Notes: generated from the letters alone by a model not told the origin. 64,000 nucleotides of DNA from Ruoffia tabacinasalis (GCF_005864045.1 NZ_VBSP01000005.1:1-64000); one strand, 5' to 3'. Positions 39,314-49,951 are shown, numbered from the stretch's first letter. Numbers and translations are program-made.

Positions 39314-39337
39314 TTTGGATGAGTCAATTGCAAATAA

Positions 39338-39378
39338 ACAAGGGGGCTGACAGTTAATCATTGTCGGCCCCCTTGTTA
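39338..39378. terminator. Bidirectional terminator
   Basis: ACAAGGGGGCTGACA and TGTCGGCCCCCTTGT form a GC-rich stem between two convergent genes. Confidence 0.9.
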
Positions 39379-39397
39379 AAGTTTTATAGATCGGATT

Positions 39398-40894
39398 TTA
39401 GTTTACGAATAACGCACTCTGCTCTCCTGCTTGGCGACCAAAGATAATTATATCAGCTATAGCATTTCCGCCAATCCGATTTGATCCGTGAACACCACCA
39501 CTTGCTTCACCAGCTGCATATAAACCAGTAATTGCTTCATCAGCTTCATTTAATACTTGAGCGTTTGTGTTAATTTTTACCCCGCCCATTGTATGGTGAA
39601 TTCCTGGCGCAATGTTTATTGCGTAAAAAGGCGCTTCTTCTAATGCAATCTCCATACCAGTTGTTCTTCCAAAGTTATCATCAGTTCCGTTTGCTACACT
39701 ATCATTCCAAATCGATAGAGTTTGACTCAATACTTCTGGATCCAATTCTATAGTAGTAGCTAATTCCTCAATAGTATCACCAACTTTAACCAAGCCCATT
39801 GATTCATACTGATCTATGGCTTTCACTCGCCCTCTTAGTGCTTGGTCGAAAATTACGTAAGCAGATGAATCTGTTTGAGATAAGATTGCTTGTGACACTG
39901 CATCACGTGTATCTAATTCATTAAAAAATCTCTCGCCCTCTTTATTAACCAAAATAGCACCTTCACCTCGTACAGCTTCAGTAATTAAATATGAAGTCTC
40001 TTGCTCAACTGTTGGGTGAATTTGTATTTGATCCATATCTACTAACTGAGCTCCAACTTCTTGGGCCATTACTAAGCCATCTCCGGTCGCTCCTTCGTGA
40101 TTCGTCGTAACAAATCCTTCTAAATCCGGATTATTATCTGTAACCATTTCTAAGTTACCGCCAAAACCACCCGTTGCAATAATTACAGCTTTTGCATTCA
40201 CTTGATGTTCATTACCTTCAATATTAACTTGGACACCAGTAACTGCTCCATCTTCTTCTAGTATTTCAGTGACATTGGCATTTACGAAAGTTGGAATTTC
40301 ACGTTCAAATACATTTCGTTGTAAGCCGTCCACTAGATAGCCTCCAATTGCTGATCCATCTTCAGGACGATGAGCTCTTGGTACACTCATACCACCTGTA
40401 GTGGTAATACTACTTAAAGTGATACCCATAGAGTCTAACCACTCTATTGCTGAAGCAGAATTATCTACTAAATAATGAACTAACTCTTCATCGTTTGTAT
40501 CGTGTCCGCCTGCCATTGTCTCTTCAAAAAACAATTCATTTGAATCTTCTATACCTTCAGCTTCTTGGAACTTAGATTCAGATGCATTCATTCCAGCTGA
40601 TGATTTGAGAGTATTTCCACCTAATATTGGCATTTTTTCGAATATGGCCACATTTGATCCAGCATCTTTGGCAGCAATTGCTGCAGCCATTCCTCCTCCA
40701 CCAGCACCAATAACTATGACATCATATGATTCTGCTAAATCATCTGGGTGTGTAAAGTCTGCTGTGACTTCCGATGCTCCAGTTTCTGCATCTGTTTCGC
40801 TATCTTGTGCACTAACGGTCAAACTACCTACTATACTGCTTAATACTAAACACATAATCAATACTGACTTCATTATCTTACAAACGAACTTCAT
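39398..40894 (-). CDS. Exported fumarate-reductase-like flavoprotein (flavocytochrome c family)
   Basis: The protein has 498 residues. An N-terminal signal peptide (about residues 1-30, ending SLTVSAQ) exports it. The FAD motif is YDVIVIGAGGGGMAAAIAAK. Substrate-site residues appear in IQIHPTVEQE, RGEGAILVNKEGERFFNE and GIHHTMGGV, and AGEASGGVHGSNRIGGNA closes the FAD site. It would reduce fumarate or a related enoate outside the cell, but no covalent FMN-binding domain is present, so the electron source is not shown. AAAGGGG precedes the ATG. Confidence 0.85.
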   Translation of the reverse strand: MKFVCKIMKSVLIMCLVLSSIVGSLTVSAQDSETDAETGASEVTADFTHPDDLAESYDVIVIGAGGGGMAAAIAAKDAGSNVAIFEKMPILGGNTLKSSAGMNASESKFQEAEGIEDSNELFFEETMAGGHDTNDEELVHYLVDNSASAIEWLDSMGITLSSITTTGGMSVPRAHRPEDGSAIGGYLVDGLQRNVFEREIPTFVNANVTEILEEDGAVTGVQVNIEGNEHQVNAKAVIIATGGFGGNLEMVTDNNPDLEGFVTTNHEGATGDGLVMAQEVGAQLVDMDQIQIHPTVEQETSYLITEAVRGEGAILVNKEGERFFNELDTRDAVSQAILSQTDSSAYVIFDQALRGRVKAIDQYESMGLVKVGDTIEELATTIELDPEVLSQTLSIWNDSVANGTDDNFGRTTGMEIALEEAPFYAINIAPGIHHTMGGVKINTNAQVLNEADEAITGLYAAGEASGGVHGSNRIGGNAIADIIIFGRQAGEQSALFVN

Positions 40895-41071
40895 ACTTTA
40901 ACCCCTTTGTGATTTAATACACATATTATACATATTAATGAAAGTCATTTCAATCTGTTGAATAAATAAATTTTATAACTTATGCCGGAATATTTCGGTT
41001 TTACGTACTAATGTGTATTTTTTTGATTAAATCTGCAGTCCTTTTCAATTCGAATGCGCATTAAACACATC

Positions 41072-41107
41072 TAAAAAAATAAACCAAACACCTTTAAGTG
41101 CTTGGTT
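41072..41107 (-). terminator. Terminator of the GntR/DUF1648 operon
   Basis: On the minus strand AACCAAGCAC pairs with GTGTTTGGTT, followed by TATTTTTTT. Confidence 0.82.
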
Positions 41108-41114
41108 CGTTTTA

Positions 41115-42476
41115 CTACTGATTCATTTCCCATTGTTCTACTAATGCTTGATACACGGCTTCAGTCTCTGCTTGCGTCGTTTGGTTAAAGATCAACCACC
41201 CTGGTGACTCCCCGTCACTAAACTGAATATCGATGTGGTAAGGATGACTGTCATAGATGAAGAGTTCTACTGGTCCGTAACCCTCTAAGTTAAAATGACC
41301 AAAGCGTTTCTCCATTCCACCAAAACCATTTGTGCGTGAGCCTTCTAACGGATCTTCATTTAATTCAATCGATTCGATTTGGTCATAGGCCACTTCAAGT
41401 CCGTACATCGGTGCTTCGACGGCAACCGTATCTGCTTGGATTGAAACATCATATTCTGACAGACTCATCATCAGAACGAGCCCAATAATACCGACGACTA
41501 AGATTCCGAGGATCGCCATGATGACCTTTCCAGCTGGAAGAGCGACATTAATTGTCGTACCCATTCCAGATATGCGTTTCGGTACGAATAATCTCGAATC
41601 GCTTGGATTATAGTAGGCACCCCATTTATACTGACCTTCTTCTTCAGGCATTTGCCATTCCGCTTGATCAAAAAATGTTGCTTGGAGGTCTTTATTTTTC
41701 TGAGTTGTTCGGGCCATTAAAGCAACAATGGCTAGTAAGAACACACCCAATAATAGGATTAGCCACAGATCCGATGGATTAAAGAGAACGAGTGCTGTGA
41801 AAGCAATAAAAAAGATATTGACCATTAAACTCATCTCCAAGTAACTCACCGCATTATTTCTTTCAAAATGACGCATGTAAGCTTGGGTCACTTCACTATC
41901 TTTGGACACAAACGGCGTCTTACTGCTAATCACCATATCATAAGACAAGGGTATCACGATGAGCGTTAGCGGTACAAGGATTAAAGGCAGAAGGAAACTT
42001 CCTGAACTTTGAGCGACCCATGCCATGATTACTGGCACCCAACTCAGTAACCAAATGAGCCATGCCCATTTCTTGCTTGGTGCTGCTTTTCCTTTTTCCC
42101 GGGTCACACTGATATCGACCACGCGTTTTTGTGTTTCATATATCCAACCCTTTTCCTGCTTTAAGACCATGAATTTTCTCTGCCAAATCGACACCGGCAC
42201 ATAAGATAAGATAAAATAGCTAAATAATATGAGTATCCACATAAAATCGCGCAAACCTTGGAACAGATCCAAACTCACCAAGAACGACAAACCAATAAAA
42301 ATAGCTCCTATAATGAGTTGTGTCACTCTAAACTGGCGTTGTAACTTTTTAACTTCATCTTTTTCAGCATGTTCTGGTGCAAAAGACAGGCCAAATATTT
42401 TGAAATTTTGGTAACTGACGGCGTAATTCATCATCATTACAAAGACTAGGATTAGAATAATAGTCATTAAAATCAT
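41115..42476 (-). CDS. DUF1648/DUF5808 membrane protein
   Basis: The protein has 453 residues with about nine membrane helices. The N-terminal part resembles DUF1648 (SdpI-like) sequences, and a middle segment (KWGAYYNPSDSRLFVPKR) matches the DUF5808 pattern. Such proteins commonly follow a small YtrA-type GntR regulator, as here, with the ATG overlapping the regulator's TGA. Roles in envelope stress or toxin immunity have been suggested for relatives; none is shown by sequence here. Confidence 0.75.
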   Translation of the reverse strand: MILMTIILILVFVMMMNYAVSYQNFKIFGLSFAPEHAEKDEVKKLQRQFRVTQLIIGAIFIGLSFLVSLDLFQGLRDFMWILILFSYFILSYVPVSIWQRKFMVLKQEKGWIYETQKRVVDISVTREKGKAAPSKKWAWLIWLLSWVPVIMAWVAQSSGSFLLPLILVPLTLIVIPLSYDMVISSKTPFVSKDSEVTQAYMRHFERNNAVSYLEMSLMVNIFFIAFTALVLFNPSDLWLILLLGVFLLAIVALMARTTQKNKDLQATFFDQAEWQMPEEEGQYKWGAYYNPSDSRLFVPKRISGMGTTINVALPAGKVIMAILGILVVGIIGLVLMMSLSEYDVSIQADTVAVEAPMYGLEVAYDQIESIELNEDPLEGSRTNGFGGMEKRFGHFNLEGYGPVELFIYDSHPYHIDIQFSDGESPGWLIFNQTTQAETEAVYQALVEQWEMNQ

Positions 42477-42856
42477 TGATTCTCTCTCCCTTCAATTAAA
42501 TTTTCTAACATCGACACGACTTTTTCTTTAAGAGCTTGATTATCTTCCGTCTTGGCTAAGCCTTCTGCCAAAGTCACTTCCAGTCGGTTTAAATACTCAC
42601 TTTCAATCATATCGTCTGGATTCTCTCGCACTTTTGTTCCAACCCGACGGTCCACTACAATAATACCTTCCCGCTTCAAGGTTTGATAAGCCTTGTTCAC
42701 CGTCATTGGATTGACGCCCAAATCTTGAGCCAGTTGCCTTGCGCTTGGTAAATTTTCTCCGTATTTTAAATCACCGCGGCCGACTCCTAACACAACTTGA
42801 TCGCGAATTTGTTGGTATATCGGTGTTTCCGCTGATAAATCTATCTCCATTAACAT
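42473..42856 (-). CDS. GntR regulator, YtrA subfamily
   Basis: The protein has 127 residues from ATG 42856 (AAGGGG 7 bases upstream). The winged helix lies at residues 8-75 (TPIYQQIRDQV, LPSARQLAQDLGVNPMTVNK). The short C-terminal tail is typical of the YtrA subfamily, which lacks a large effector domain. It overlaps the membrane-protein gene by 4 bases, and a perfect palindrome over its own promoter implies autoregulation. Confidence 0.9.
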   Translation of the reverse strand: MLMEIDLSAETPIYQQIRDQVVLGVGRGDLKYGENLPSARQLAQDLGVNPMTVNKAYQTLKREGIIVVDRRVGTKVRENPDDMIESEYLNRLEVTLAEGLAKTEDNQALKEKVVSMLENLIEGRENQ

Positions 42857-42897
42857 GTTCTCACCCCTTCGATTCACTTCTGTCTATCTTCCTTAGT

Positions 42898-42935
42898 TGT
42901 ATTATATCATATAATACACAATATACACTTGTCAA
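42898..42935 (-). promoter_or_regulatory. Autoregulated GntR promoter
   Basis: On the minus strand: -35 TTGACA (42935-42930), an 18-base spacer and -10 TATGAT (42911-42906). The perfect palindrome TGTATTATAT, C, ATATAATACA (42898-42918) covers the -10, a likely operator for the YtrA-type repressor. Confidence 0.75.
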
Positions 42936-42979
42936 TCAAAAAAATAGAACGTTTAATTAAAAACGCCCCATCTAAATGA

Positions 42980-43738
42980 TTAAATCGCTTGGATAAAGTT
43001 ACCAATATTAACTGCACCTAGAATTAGAATCATAATAAAAATATAAGTTCTAAATTTATCAGTGTCTATTTTGTTGTAAATTTTTCTTCCGATATACATG
43101 GCTAAAGCAACGACTGGAACTGAAAAGGCGAAGTAAATAGCCACATCCCAATTCCAAAAGCCACTTAAAGCATGACCAGAAATAACAAATACGCTCGAGA
43201 TCAAGAAATGAGATTGAACTGTTCCTAGAAACTGACGTGGCGTCCAATCACGGGCCGCAGCATAAAGTACCACTGGAATACCGTTCATATTATAGGCACT
43301 CCCTAACATACCGCCTAGAAATCCGAATGGATAAGAGTAATTTGGATTTTCAAATTTTGCTTGTAAGTAATCTCGACGCGCGGGTGAGGCCGTGAGTGAA
43401 TACATTGAATAAATCACTAAGACACTCCCTAGAATCAAGTTAATCACTGACTGTTCTGCAAAGCGAACTAGGATCAGTCCAACCGGAATCCCGATGATTG
43501 TTGCGAGTGTTAATTTCTTAATCACGACTGGATCTTTATCTTTCCAACCTCTTTGAATTGACATCAATGCAGTTGTCATCCCAGTCAGACCAATTAATGA
43601 CACCGATACTGAAAATGGAATCGGTAGTAGCGCTAATAATGGCATACTTACAACTGAGTCCCCAAAACCAAAGGTTGCACGCATGAGTGAGCCTAAAAAG
43701 ACCGCTCCAACAACCATTAAAATTAGAGTATAATCCAT
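42980..43738 (-). CDS. TSUP-family exporter (TauE/SafE-like)
   Basis: The protein has 252 residues and about eight helices. The N-terminal FLGSLMRATFGFGDSVVSMP is the family signature and the second half repeats it (GFLGGMLGSAYNMNGIPVV). TSUP carriers export sulfite or sulfonates or move small organic anions; the substrate is unknown here. AGAGG is 7 bases before ATG 43738. Confidence 0.87.
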   Translation of the reverse strand: MDYTLILMVVGAVFLGSLMRATFGFGDSVVSMPLLALLPIPFSVSVSLIGLTGMTTALMSIQRGWKDKDPVVIKKLTLATIIGIPVGLILVRFAEQSVINLILGSVLVIYSMYSLTASPARRDYLQAKFENPNYSYPFGFLGGMLGSAYNMNGIPVVLYAAARDWTPRQFLGTVQSHFLISSVFVISGHALSGFWNWDVAIYFAFSVPVVALAMYIGRKIYNKIDTDKFRTYIFIMILILGAVNIGNFIQAI

Positions 43739-43828
43739 CAAATAACCTCTTTCACTTATATTTCAACTCTTTGAGTGTAGCATAGACTAAAGGGGGCGTC
43801 TATTAAGGAAAGGGGCATTTAGACAACA

Positions 43829-43860
43829 AAAAGCCCGAACACCCCCCATGTTCGAGCCTT
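43829..43860 (-). terminator. Terminator of the 6-phospho-beta-glucosidase gene
   Basis: On the minus strand AAGGCTCGAACA pairs with TGTTCGGGCTT, followed by a T-run, 7 bases after the stop. Confidence 0.85.
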
Positions 43861-43866
43861 CTTAAA

Positions 43867-45345
<1,479 letters not shown>

Positions 45346-45368
45346 TCATATTTTTAAAATATTGATCA

Positions 45369-45430
45369 GTACAGGTATAATTTTAATTATACCTGTACAC
45401 TTTGTCAAGTTAAAGCTTCTATGATATATT
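45369..45430. promoter_or_regulatory. Divergent promoters with a perfect 13-bp inverted-repeat operator
   Basis: GTACAGGTATAAT (45369-45381) and ATTATACCTGTAC (45386-45398) form a perfect inverted repeat with a 4-base centre. The glucosidase promoter on the minus strand is TTGACA (45408-45403), 17 bases, TAAAAT (45385-45380), inside this operator. The regulator's promoter on the plus strand is TTGTCA (45402-45407), 17 bases, TATATT (45425-45430). One bound repressor could shut both. Confidence 0.85.
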
Positions 45431-45466
45431 AATGAGAACAAACAAACTAAGTAAAGGACTAATAAC

Positions 45467-46186
45467 ATGCTTAAATACGAATATATAGCCAAAAAAATAA
45501 TGAACTTGATTGAAGATAAAGATCTTCGTCAAGGTGACAAGTTACCAAGCTTAGATGAACTTGTGACTCAATTCGAAGTCAGCAAGAATACTGTCATTAA
45601 AGCCTTGGATGAGTTAGAAAGCCACGGATTAATTTATCAAGTAAGAGGGAGTGGTATTTTTGTTCGAGGACGTAGACATAAAGGCTATATTAACCTTATG
45701 GAGATTCAAGGTTTTGACAGCATGTTGCGCGAATTCGATATAACATCCACTGTCTTAGAGTTAAAAGAAGTCATCCCGTCTGAAACCGTTCAGGCACATC
45801 TACAAATCGACGCTGATCAACCAGTTTATTACTTGAAGCGACTCCGTTATATCGAGGGACGCATCTTTTGTATTGAAGAATCTTACTTTGATAAAAATAT
45901 CGTCATGTATTTGAATGAACAAATCGCAAAAGATTCCGTCTTTAATTACTTAACGAACAATCTAAAACTGCAAATCAGTTTCTTAGACCATTACCTCAGA
46001 GTTGGTAAGTTAAACCAACAAAATGCCGTTTACTTAGAATTACAAGAAGGCGACCCAGGTATTCAAGTCGAATCGATCTTTTACTTGGCTAATGGTGTGC
46101 CATTTGATTATTCAAAAATCATCTACCATTATGAAGAGTCACAGTTCTTTATTCAAGGAAATAGCTACTACAACTTAATGAACTAA
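45467..46186 (+). CDS. GntR/HutC-family repressor with UTRA domain
   Basis: The protein has 239 residues. The winged helix (1-70) contains KLPSLDELVTQFEVSKNTVIK. The UTRA effector domain (from about 85) has LKRLRYIEGRIFCIEESYF. UTRA domains of this group sense sugar phosphates. It is divergent from a 6-phospho-beta-glucosidase gene, and the perfect operator between them is its likely target. Confidence 0.92.
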   Translation: MLKYEYIAKKIMNLIEDKDLRQGDKLPSLDELVTQFEVSKNTVIKALDELESHGLIYQVRGSGIFVRGRRHKGYINLMEIQGFDSMLREFDITSTVLELKEVIPSETVQAHLQIDADQPVYYLKRLRYIEGRIFCIEESYFDKNIVMYLNEQIAKDSVFNYLTNNLKLQISFLDHYLRVGKLNQQNAVYLELQEGDPGIQVESIFYLANGVPFDYSKIIYHYEESQFFIQGNSYYNLMN

Positions 46187-46189
46187 AAA

Positions 46190-46232
46190 AGAGCAGGCAT
46201 CTTAGAATTAATGATTCTAAGATGCCTGCTCT
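46190..46232. terminator. Bidirectional terminator
   Basis: AGAGCAGGCATCTTAGAAT and its complement form a 19-bp perfect stem with a 5-base loop between convergent genes. Confidence 0.92.
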
Positions 46233-46240
46233 CGCTATAT

Positions 46241-46975
46241 TTAATGTTCAGTCTTTCGGATTAACAAGTTAAAGATTAATTGTGTAATAAAAACGATAAT
46301 TAAGATCAACACAGTTGCGACTAGGATAACGTCCATACGACTACGTTGGTAACCTCTCGCAATAGCCATCGTACCTAATCCACCCCCACCAACAGTTCCG
46401 GCCATCGCTGTTAAACCAATGACGTTAATAACGGTTGAGGCACTTACACGTAATAAAGCTGTTAACCCTTCGCGTAAATAAACACGCGTAATAATATCAA
46501 AACTTGATGATCCCATGGCTTCAGCAGCTTCAACTACCCCTGGATTAACCTCTAATAAGGCAATCTCAACTTGACGAGCAAAGAATGGAATCGTACTTAC
46601 AATAATTGGAATTGTTGCAGCTGTTGGTCCAATCGTTGTTCCAACAATCGCTCTTGTTACATTTATTAATAAGGCCAGTAAAATAATAAATGGAATTGAT
46701 CGGAAGATATTCACCAGTGAATCTAAGACCTTATAAACGACTTTATTCTCTAAAATCCCATTGAAACCAGTCACTGTCATAATAATACCCAGTATCAAAC
46801 CGATTAAACCACCGATTCCAATAGATACGAGCATCATATAAACTGTTTCCCAAATGGCTTCCACAAATTCTTCTCTTAAATCCCAGGCATATGGAATGTT
46901 TGTTTCTAAAAATGTAACAATACCTGACGACACTTCATTCCAACTACTTCCAATTGTTAAGACTAATTCGCTCAT
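46241..46975 (-). CDS. metI: Methionine ABC transporter permease
   Basis: The protein has 244 residues and five membrane helices. The coupling motif NPGVVEAAEAMGSSSFDIITR and the downstream GLTAMAGTVGGGGLG are specific to MetI. It follows metN by 1 base in a T-box-controlled unit. No metQ binding-protein gene is found next to it. Confidence 0.93.
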   Translation of the reverse strand: MSELVLTIGSSWNEVSSGIVTFLETNIPYAWDLREEFVEAIWETVYMMLVSIGIGGLIGLILGIIMTVTGFNGILENKVVYKVLDSLVNIFRSIPFIILLALLINVTRAIVGTTIGPTAATIPIIVSTIPFFARQVEIALLEVNPGVVEAAEAMGSSSFDIITRVYLREGLTALLRVSASTVINVIGLTAMAGTVGGGGLGTMAIARGYQRSRMDVILVATVLILIIVFITQLIFNLLIRKTEH

Positions 46976-46976
46976 G

Positions 46977-48038
46977 TTATCCCTCCCTCTTCACGTATTC
47001 TTTTACTAAATCATTAAATCTTTGTGTGCTGACATCACTATTTTCAAGATGCTCAATCACTTTATCCACATTCTCTGATGTCCCTTCGACTGCGATTAAC
47101 ATATTCCCAATCGGTGTATTTTGTAAAATTTCCACATGTCCGTAAAGGATATTGACGTTTACATCAAATTCGCGTACTAAGTTACTTAAGATGGGTTTCG
47201 TTGTTTCATCTCCAACGTAACTCAAGCGAATAATCTCACCATTCTCATCAATGTTTTGAATCATTGGATGCGTGAGGACTAAACCGATTTCTTGGTCAAA
47301 GTGCGTGGCTGTATTAATAAATTCTTTTGTTAATGATTTTTGAGGATTTGTGAACATATCAACGATTGAACCTTGTTCTAATACATGCCCGTCTTCCATA
47401 ACAGCTACGCGGTGACATAGGTCTTTGACTACAGACATCTCATGTGTAATAATCACGATGGTTAAACCTAATTGTTCGTTTAATTTGCGTAATAAATCTA
47501 GGATTGACGATGTTGTCTTCGGATCCAAAGCACTTGTTGCCTCATCACATAAAAGAACGTCTGGATCATTCGCTAAGGCACGCGCAATCGCGACACGTTG
47601 TTTTTGACCTCCAGATAATTGACTTGGATAATTATCTGTCTTCTCTTCTAAACCAACGAGATCTAATAACTCAGCCACTTTATGAGCGACCTCATCTTTA
47701 CTTAAGCCACTGCCTTTTAACGGAAAAGCGACATTATCAAAAATTGTACGCGAATCCATTAAGTTAAAATGTTGGAAAATCATTCCAATCTTTTTACGCG
47801 CTCCACGTAATTCTTTCTTACTTAATTTTTGCATTTCTTGTCCATTTACCGTAACCGTTCCTTGTGTGGGGGGCTGTAGTAAGTTAATCGTACGTACTAA
47901 GGTACTTTTACCTGCCCCACTGTAGCCAACAATTCCGAATATTTCACCGCGATCAACTGTAATATTCACGTCTTTAACCGCCGTGACAACTTTGTCATCA
48001 TTACTAAAAATAACATCGATATCTTTTAGTTCAATCAA
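46977..48038 (-). CDS. metN: Methionine ABC transporter ATPase with NIL domain
   Basis: The protein has 353 residues. Walker A is GYSGAGKSTLVRTINLL, signature LSGGQKQRVAIARAL, Walker B VLLCDEATSALDP. The C-terminal NIL domain (from about 270, RLSYVGDETTKPILSNLV) binds methionine and gives feedback inhibition. It is the first gene after the T-box leader and works with MetI. Confidence 0.94.
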   Translation of the reverse strand: MIELKDIDVIFSNDDKVVTAVKDVNITVDRGEIFGIVGYSGAGKSTLVRTINLLQPPTQGTVTVNGQEMQKLSKKELRGARKKIGMIFQHFNLMDSRTIFDNVAFPLKGSGLSKDEVAHKVAELLDLVGLEEKTDNYPSQLSGGQKQRVAIARALANDPDVLLCDEATSALDPKTTSSILDLLRKLNEQLGLTIVIITHEMSVVKDLCHRVAVMEDGHVLEQGSIVDMFTNPQKSLTKEFINTATHFDQEIGLVLTHPMIQNIDENGEIIRLSYVGDETTKPILSNLVREFDVNVNILYGHVEILQNTPIGNMLIAVEGTSENVDKVIEHLENSDVSTQRFNDLVKEYVKREG

Positions 48039-48057
48039 TTTTTTATCCTCCTATCTA

Positions 48058-48350
48058 TACAAAAAAAGCACATTCATCTCTTTAAAAAAGGACGAATGTG
48101 CATAAAAAGTTCGTGGTACCACCTTAATTCGCCAAACCATTACTAGCCTAGCCTCATACAGTACAAATCTCTAAGAAAATATTTATACTGCGACGATGTT
48201 AACGGTTGTTTCCGTTCATTCTTACTTATCTTCAGAATGACCGCTCCATGGCCATGTTCACAAGCTATCTCTTTACTCACTTTCACCATCTGCGAGCTCT
48301 CTTTGAAAGATGTCACTTCTTACTTACCATTTCATAGCGTTTAGTATTTT
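48058..48350 (-). promoter_or_regulatory. T-box leader (methionine) of metN-metI
   Basis: On the minus strand the leader has the T-box core AATTAAGGTGGTACCACGAA (48129-48110) followed by a terminator (GCACATTCGTC pairing with GATGAATGTGC, then seven T, at 48101-48061). Upstream is a long structured stem I region. Uncharged tRNA-Met would favour the antiterminator. The specifier codon was not assigned with certainty. The remaining 48351-48564 holds the divergent promoters. Confidence 0.88.
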
Positions 48351-48564
48351 TTTATCTGTGTGTAAGCATATCTAAAAATGAGAATAATGTCAATGCACTT
48401 TATGTAATTCTCATAATCAAAAACAGCAAAAACTACAACACTTAAAACGCACACTATCACTTCAATCTTCCTAAATTTTAATAATTATGGTATTATGAGG
48501 TTGTTATTAAGATTAAAATCAGATGAGTTTATTCTATACAATGCAATACGTAGGAGGAATATAT

Positions 48565-49737
48565 ATGACAAAAAGAAATACAAAAGAAACGTTAAAATCT
48601 ATTAAACCGAGTCCGATTCGTGCCTTTAATGATAAAATTTCAGGTATCGAAGGCTTAATTAAATTAACCTTAGGTGAACCAGATTTTCCAACACCTCGTT
48701 TCATTAAAGATGCAGCAATTCAATCTATCGATAAAAGTTTTAACGGATACAGCCATTCAAAAGGGTTAGCTGAATTACGTGAAACGATTAGCGGTTATTT
48801 AAAACGTAAGTACGACCTAGATTACCGTGCTGAAGATCAAATTATTGTAACCGTGGGTGCGACTGAAGCAATCTTCGTTTCACTATATGCATTACTAAAC
48901 CCTGGTGATAAAGTTGTTACCGCTGCGCCGAACTATGCAGTTTACAAAACTCAAGTAAACTTAGCTGGTGGGGAATTTGTACCGGTAGACGTAACAGAAG
49001 ATGACTTCATCTTAACGCCAGAACGCTTAGACAAAGTGTTGACTGAAGATAAAGACATTAAAGTCTTACTAATGAACCACCCGTCAAACCCAACAGGACA
49101 TACTTATACAGCTGAGCAAATCGAAGGCCTTACTGAAGTCGTTAAAAAGCATGATATTTGGGTGATTTCAGATGAAATCTATTCAGAGTTAACTTACAAA
49201 GGCAAACACGTCTCAGTAGCTAAATATCTTCCAGAACACACGATTTTAATCAATGGTGCATCTAAATCGCATTCTATGACTGGATGGCGTATGGGGATTG
49301 TGGCTGGGCCTGCAGATGTCTTAAAACAAATTTTTGTTATTCATCAAGGTGCAATCAATGCGCCAACAACGCAAGCACAATTTGCTGGACTTGCTGCTTA
49401 CTCAGAAGAAGGAGACGCAGCCATTGAAGAAATGCGTTTAGAATACAAGATCCGTCGTGATTACTTATTGGGCCGATTCCGCGATATGGGCTTCGATGTC
49501 TCAACACCGAACGGTGCCTTCTATCTATTCATCAAAATTCCAGATTGGTTTGAAGGCGACGACATGGACTTCTGTCTTAAAGTTGCTCACGAAGCAAAAG
49601 TTGGTCTAGTGCCTGGTCAAGCATTCGGTGAAGCTGGTAAAAACTACTTCCGTCTAAGTTATGCTGCAAATCTAGAAAACCTAGAAACAGCCGTTGACCG
49701 TATTGAAGCTTTTGTTGAAGAAAATAAACCTAAATAA
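48565..49737 (+). CDS. Class I/II aminotransferase (PatA-like)
   Basis: The protein has 390 residues from ATG 48565 (AGGAGG 8 bases upstream; an in-frame ATG at 48523 has no site). The PLP lysine lies in NGASKSHSMTGWRMG, with NHPSNPTGHTY and SDEIYSELTY before it and the substrate-carboxylate Arg in FRLSYA. The sequence resembles PatA/aromatic and aspartate-type aminotransferases with a preference for N-acetyl-LL-diaminopimelate or aromatic amino acids. The location next to a methionine importer may hint at methionine metabolism. Confidence 0.9.
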   Translation: MTKRNTKETLKSIKPSPIRAFNDKISGIEGLIKLTLGEPDFPTPRFIKDAAIQSIDKSFNGYSHSKGLAELRETISGYLKRKYDLDYRAEDQIIVTVGATEAIFVSLYALLNPGDKVVTAAPNYAVYKTQVNLAGGEFVPVDVTEDDFILTPERLDKVLTEDKDIKVLLMNHPSNPTGHTYTAEQIEGLTEVVKKHDIWVISDEIYSELTYKGKHVSVAKYLPEHTILINGASKSHSMTGWRMGIVAGPADVLKQIFVIHQGAINAPTTQAQFAGLAAYSEEGDAAIEEMRLEYKIRRDYLLGRFRDMGFDVSTPNGAFYLFIKIPDWFEGDDMDFCLKVAHEAKVGLVPGQAFGEAGKNYFRLSYAANLENLETAVDRIEAFVEENKPK

Positions 49738-49754
49738 GTATAGTGATAATTATC

Positions 49755-49789
49755 AACACCTCCAAGTGACGCTTGGAGGTGTTCTTTGT
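49755..49789 (+). terminator. Terminator of the aminotransferase gene
   Basis: AACACCTCCAAG and CTTGGAGGTGTT pair around a 5-base loop, followed by CTTTGT. Confidence 0.85.
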
Positions 49790-49801
49790 ATTGGTTAATT
49801 A

Positions 49802-49928
49802 GTGGTTAAGTAGAAGAATTATTATTTATTCTTCCGGTTAAACCGATTAAATGGAAGAATATTTTATTATTGTTCTGGTTAAAGTGATTAAATGGAACAA
49901 TTCTCGCCTATTCTTCCAGTTACCACCC
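49802..49928. repeat. 41-bp tandem hairpin array, family 3
   Basis: GAAGAAT, GAAGAAT and GAACAAT start at 49813, 49854 and 49895, exactly 41 bp apart. Each begins a stem whose far arm is ATTCTTCC or TGTTCTGG, joined by linkers such as GGTTAAACCGATTAAAT. The array starts GTGGTTA and ends TTACCAC, an inverted repeat of the ends. Left arms pair well with the right arm of neighbouring units too. Confidence 0.8.
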
Positions 49929-49951
49929 GAATCTTTAAAAATCTGCAAAGA

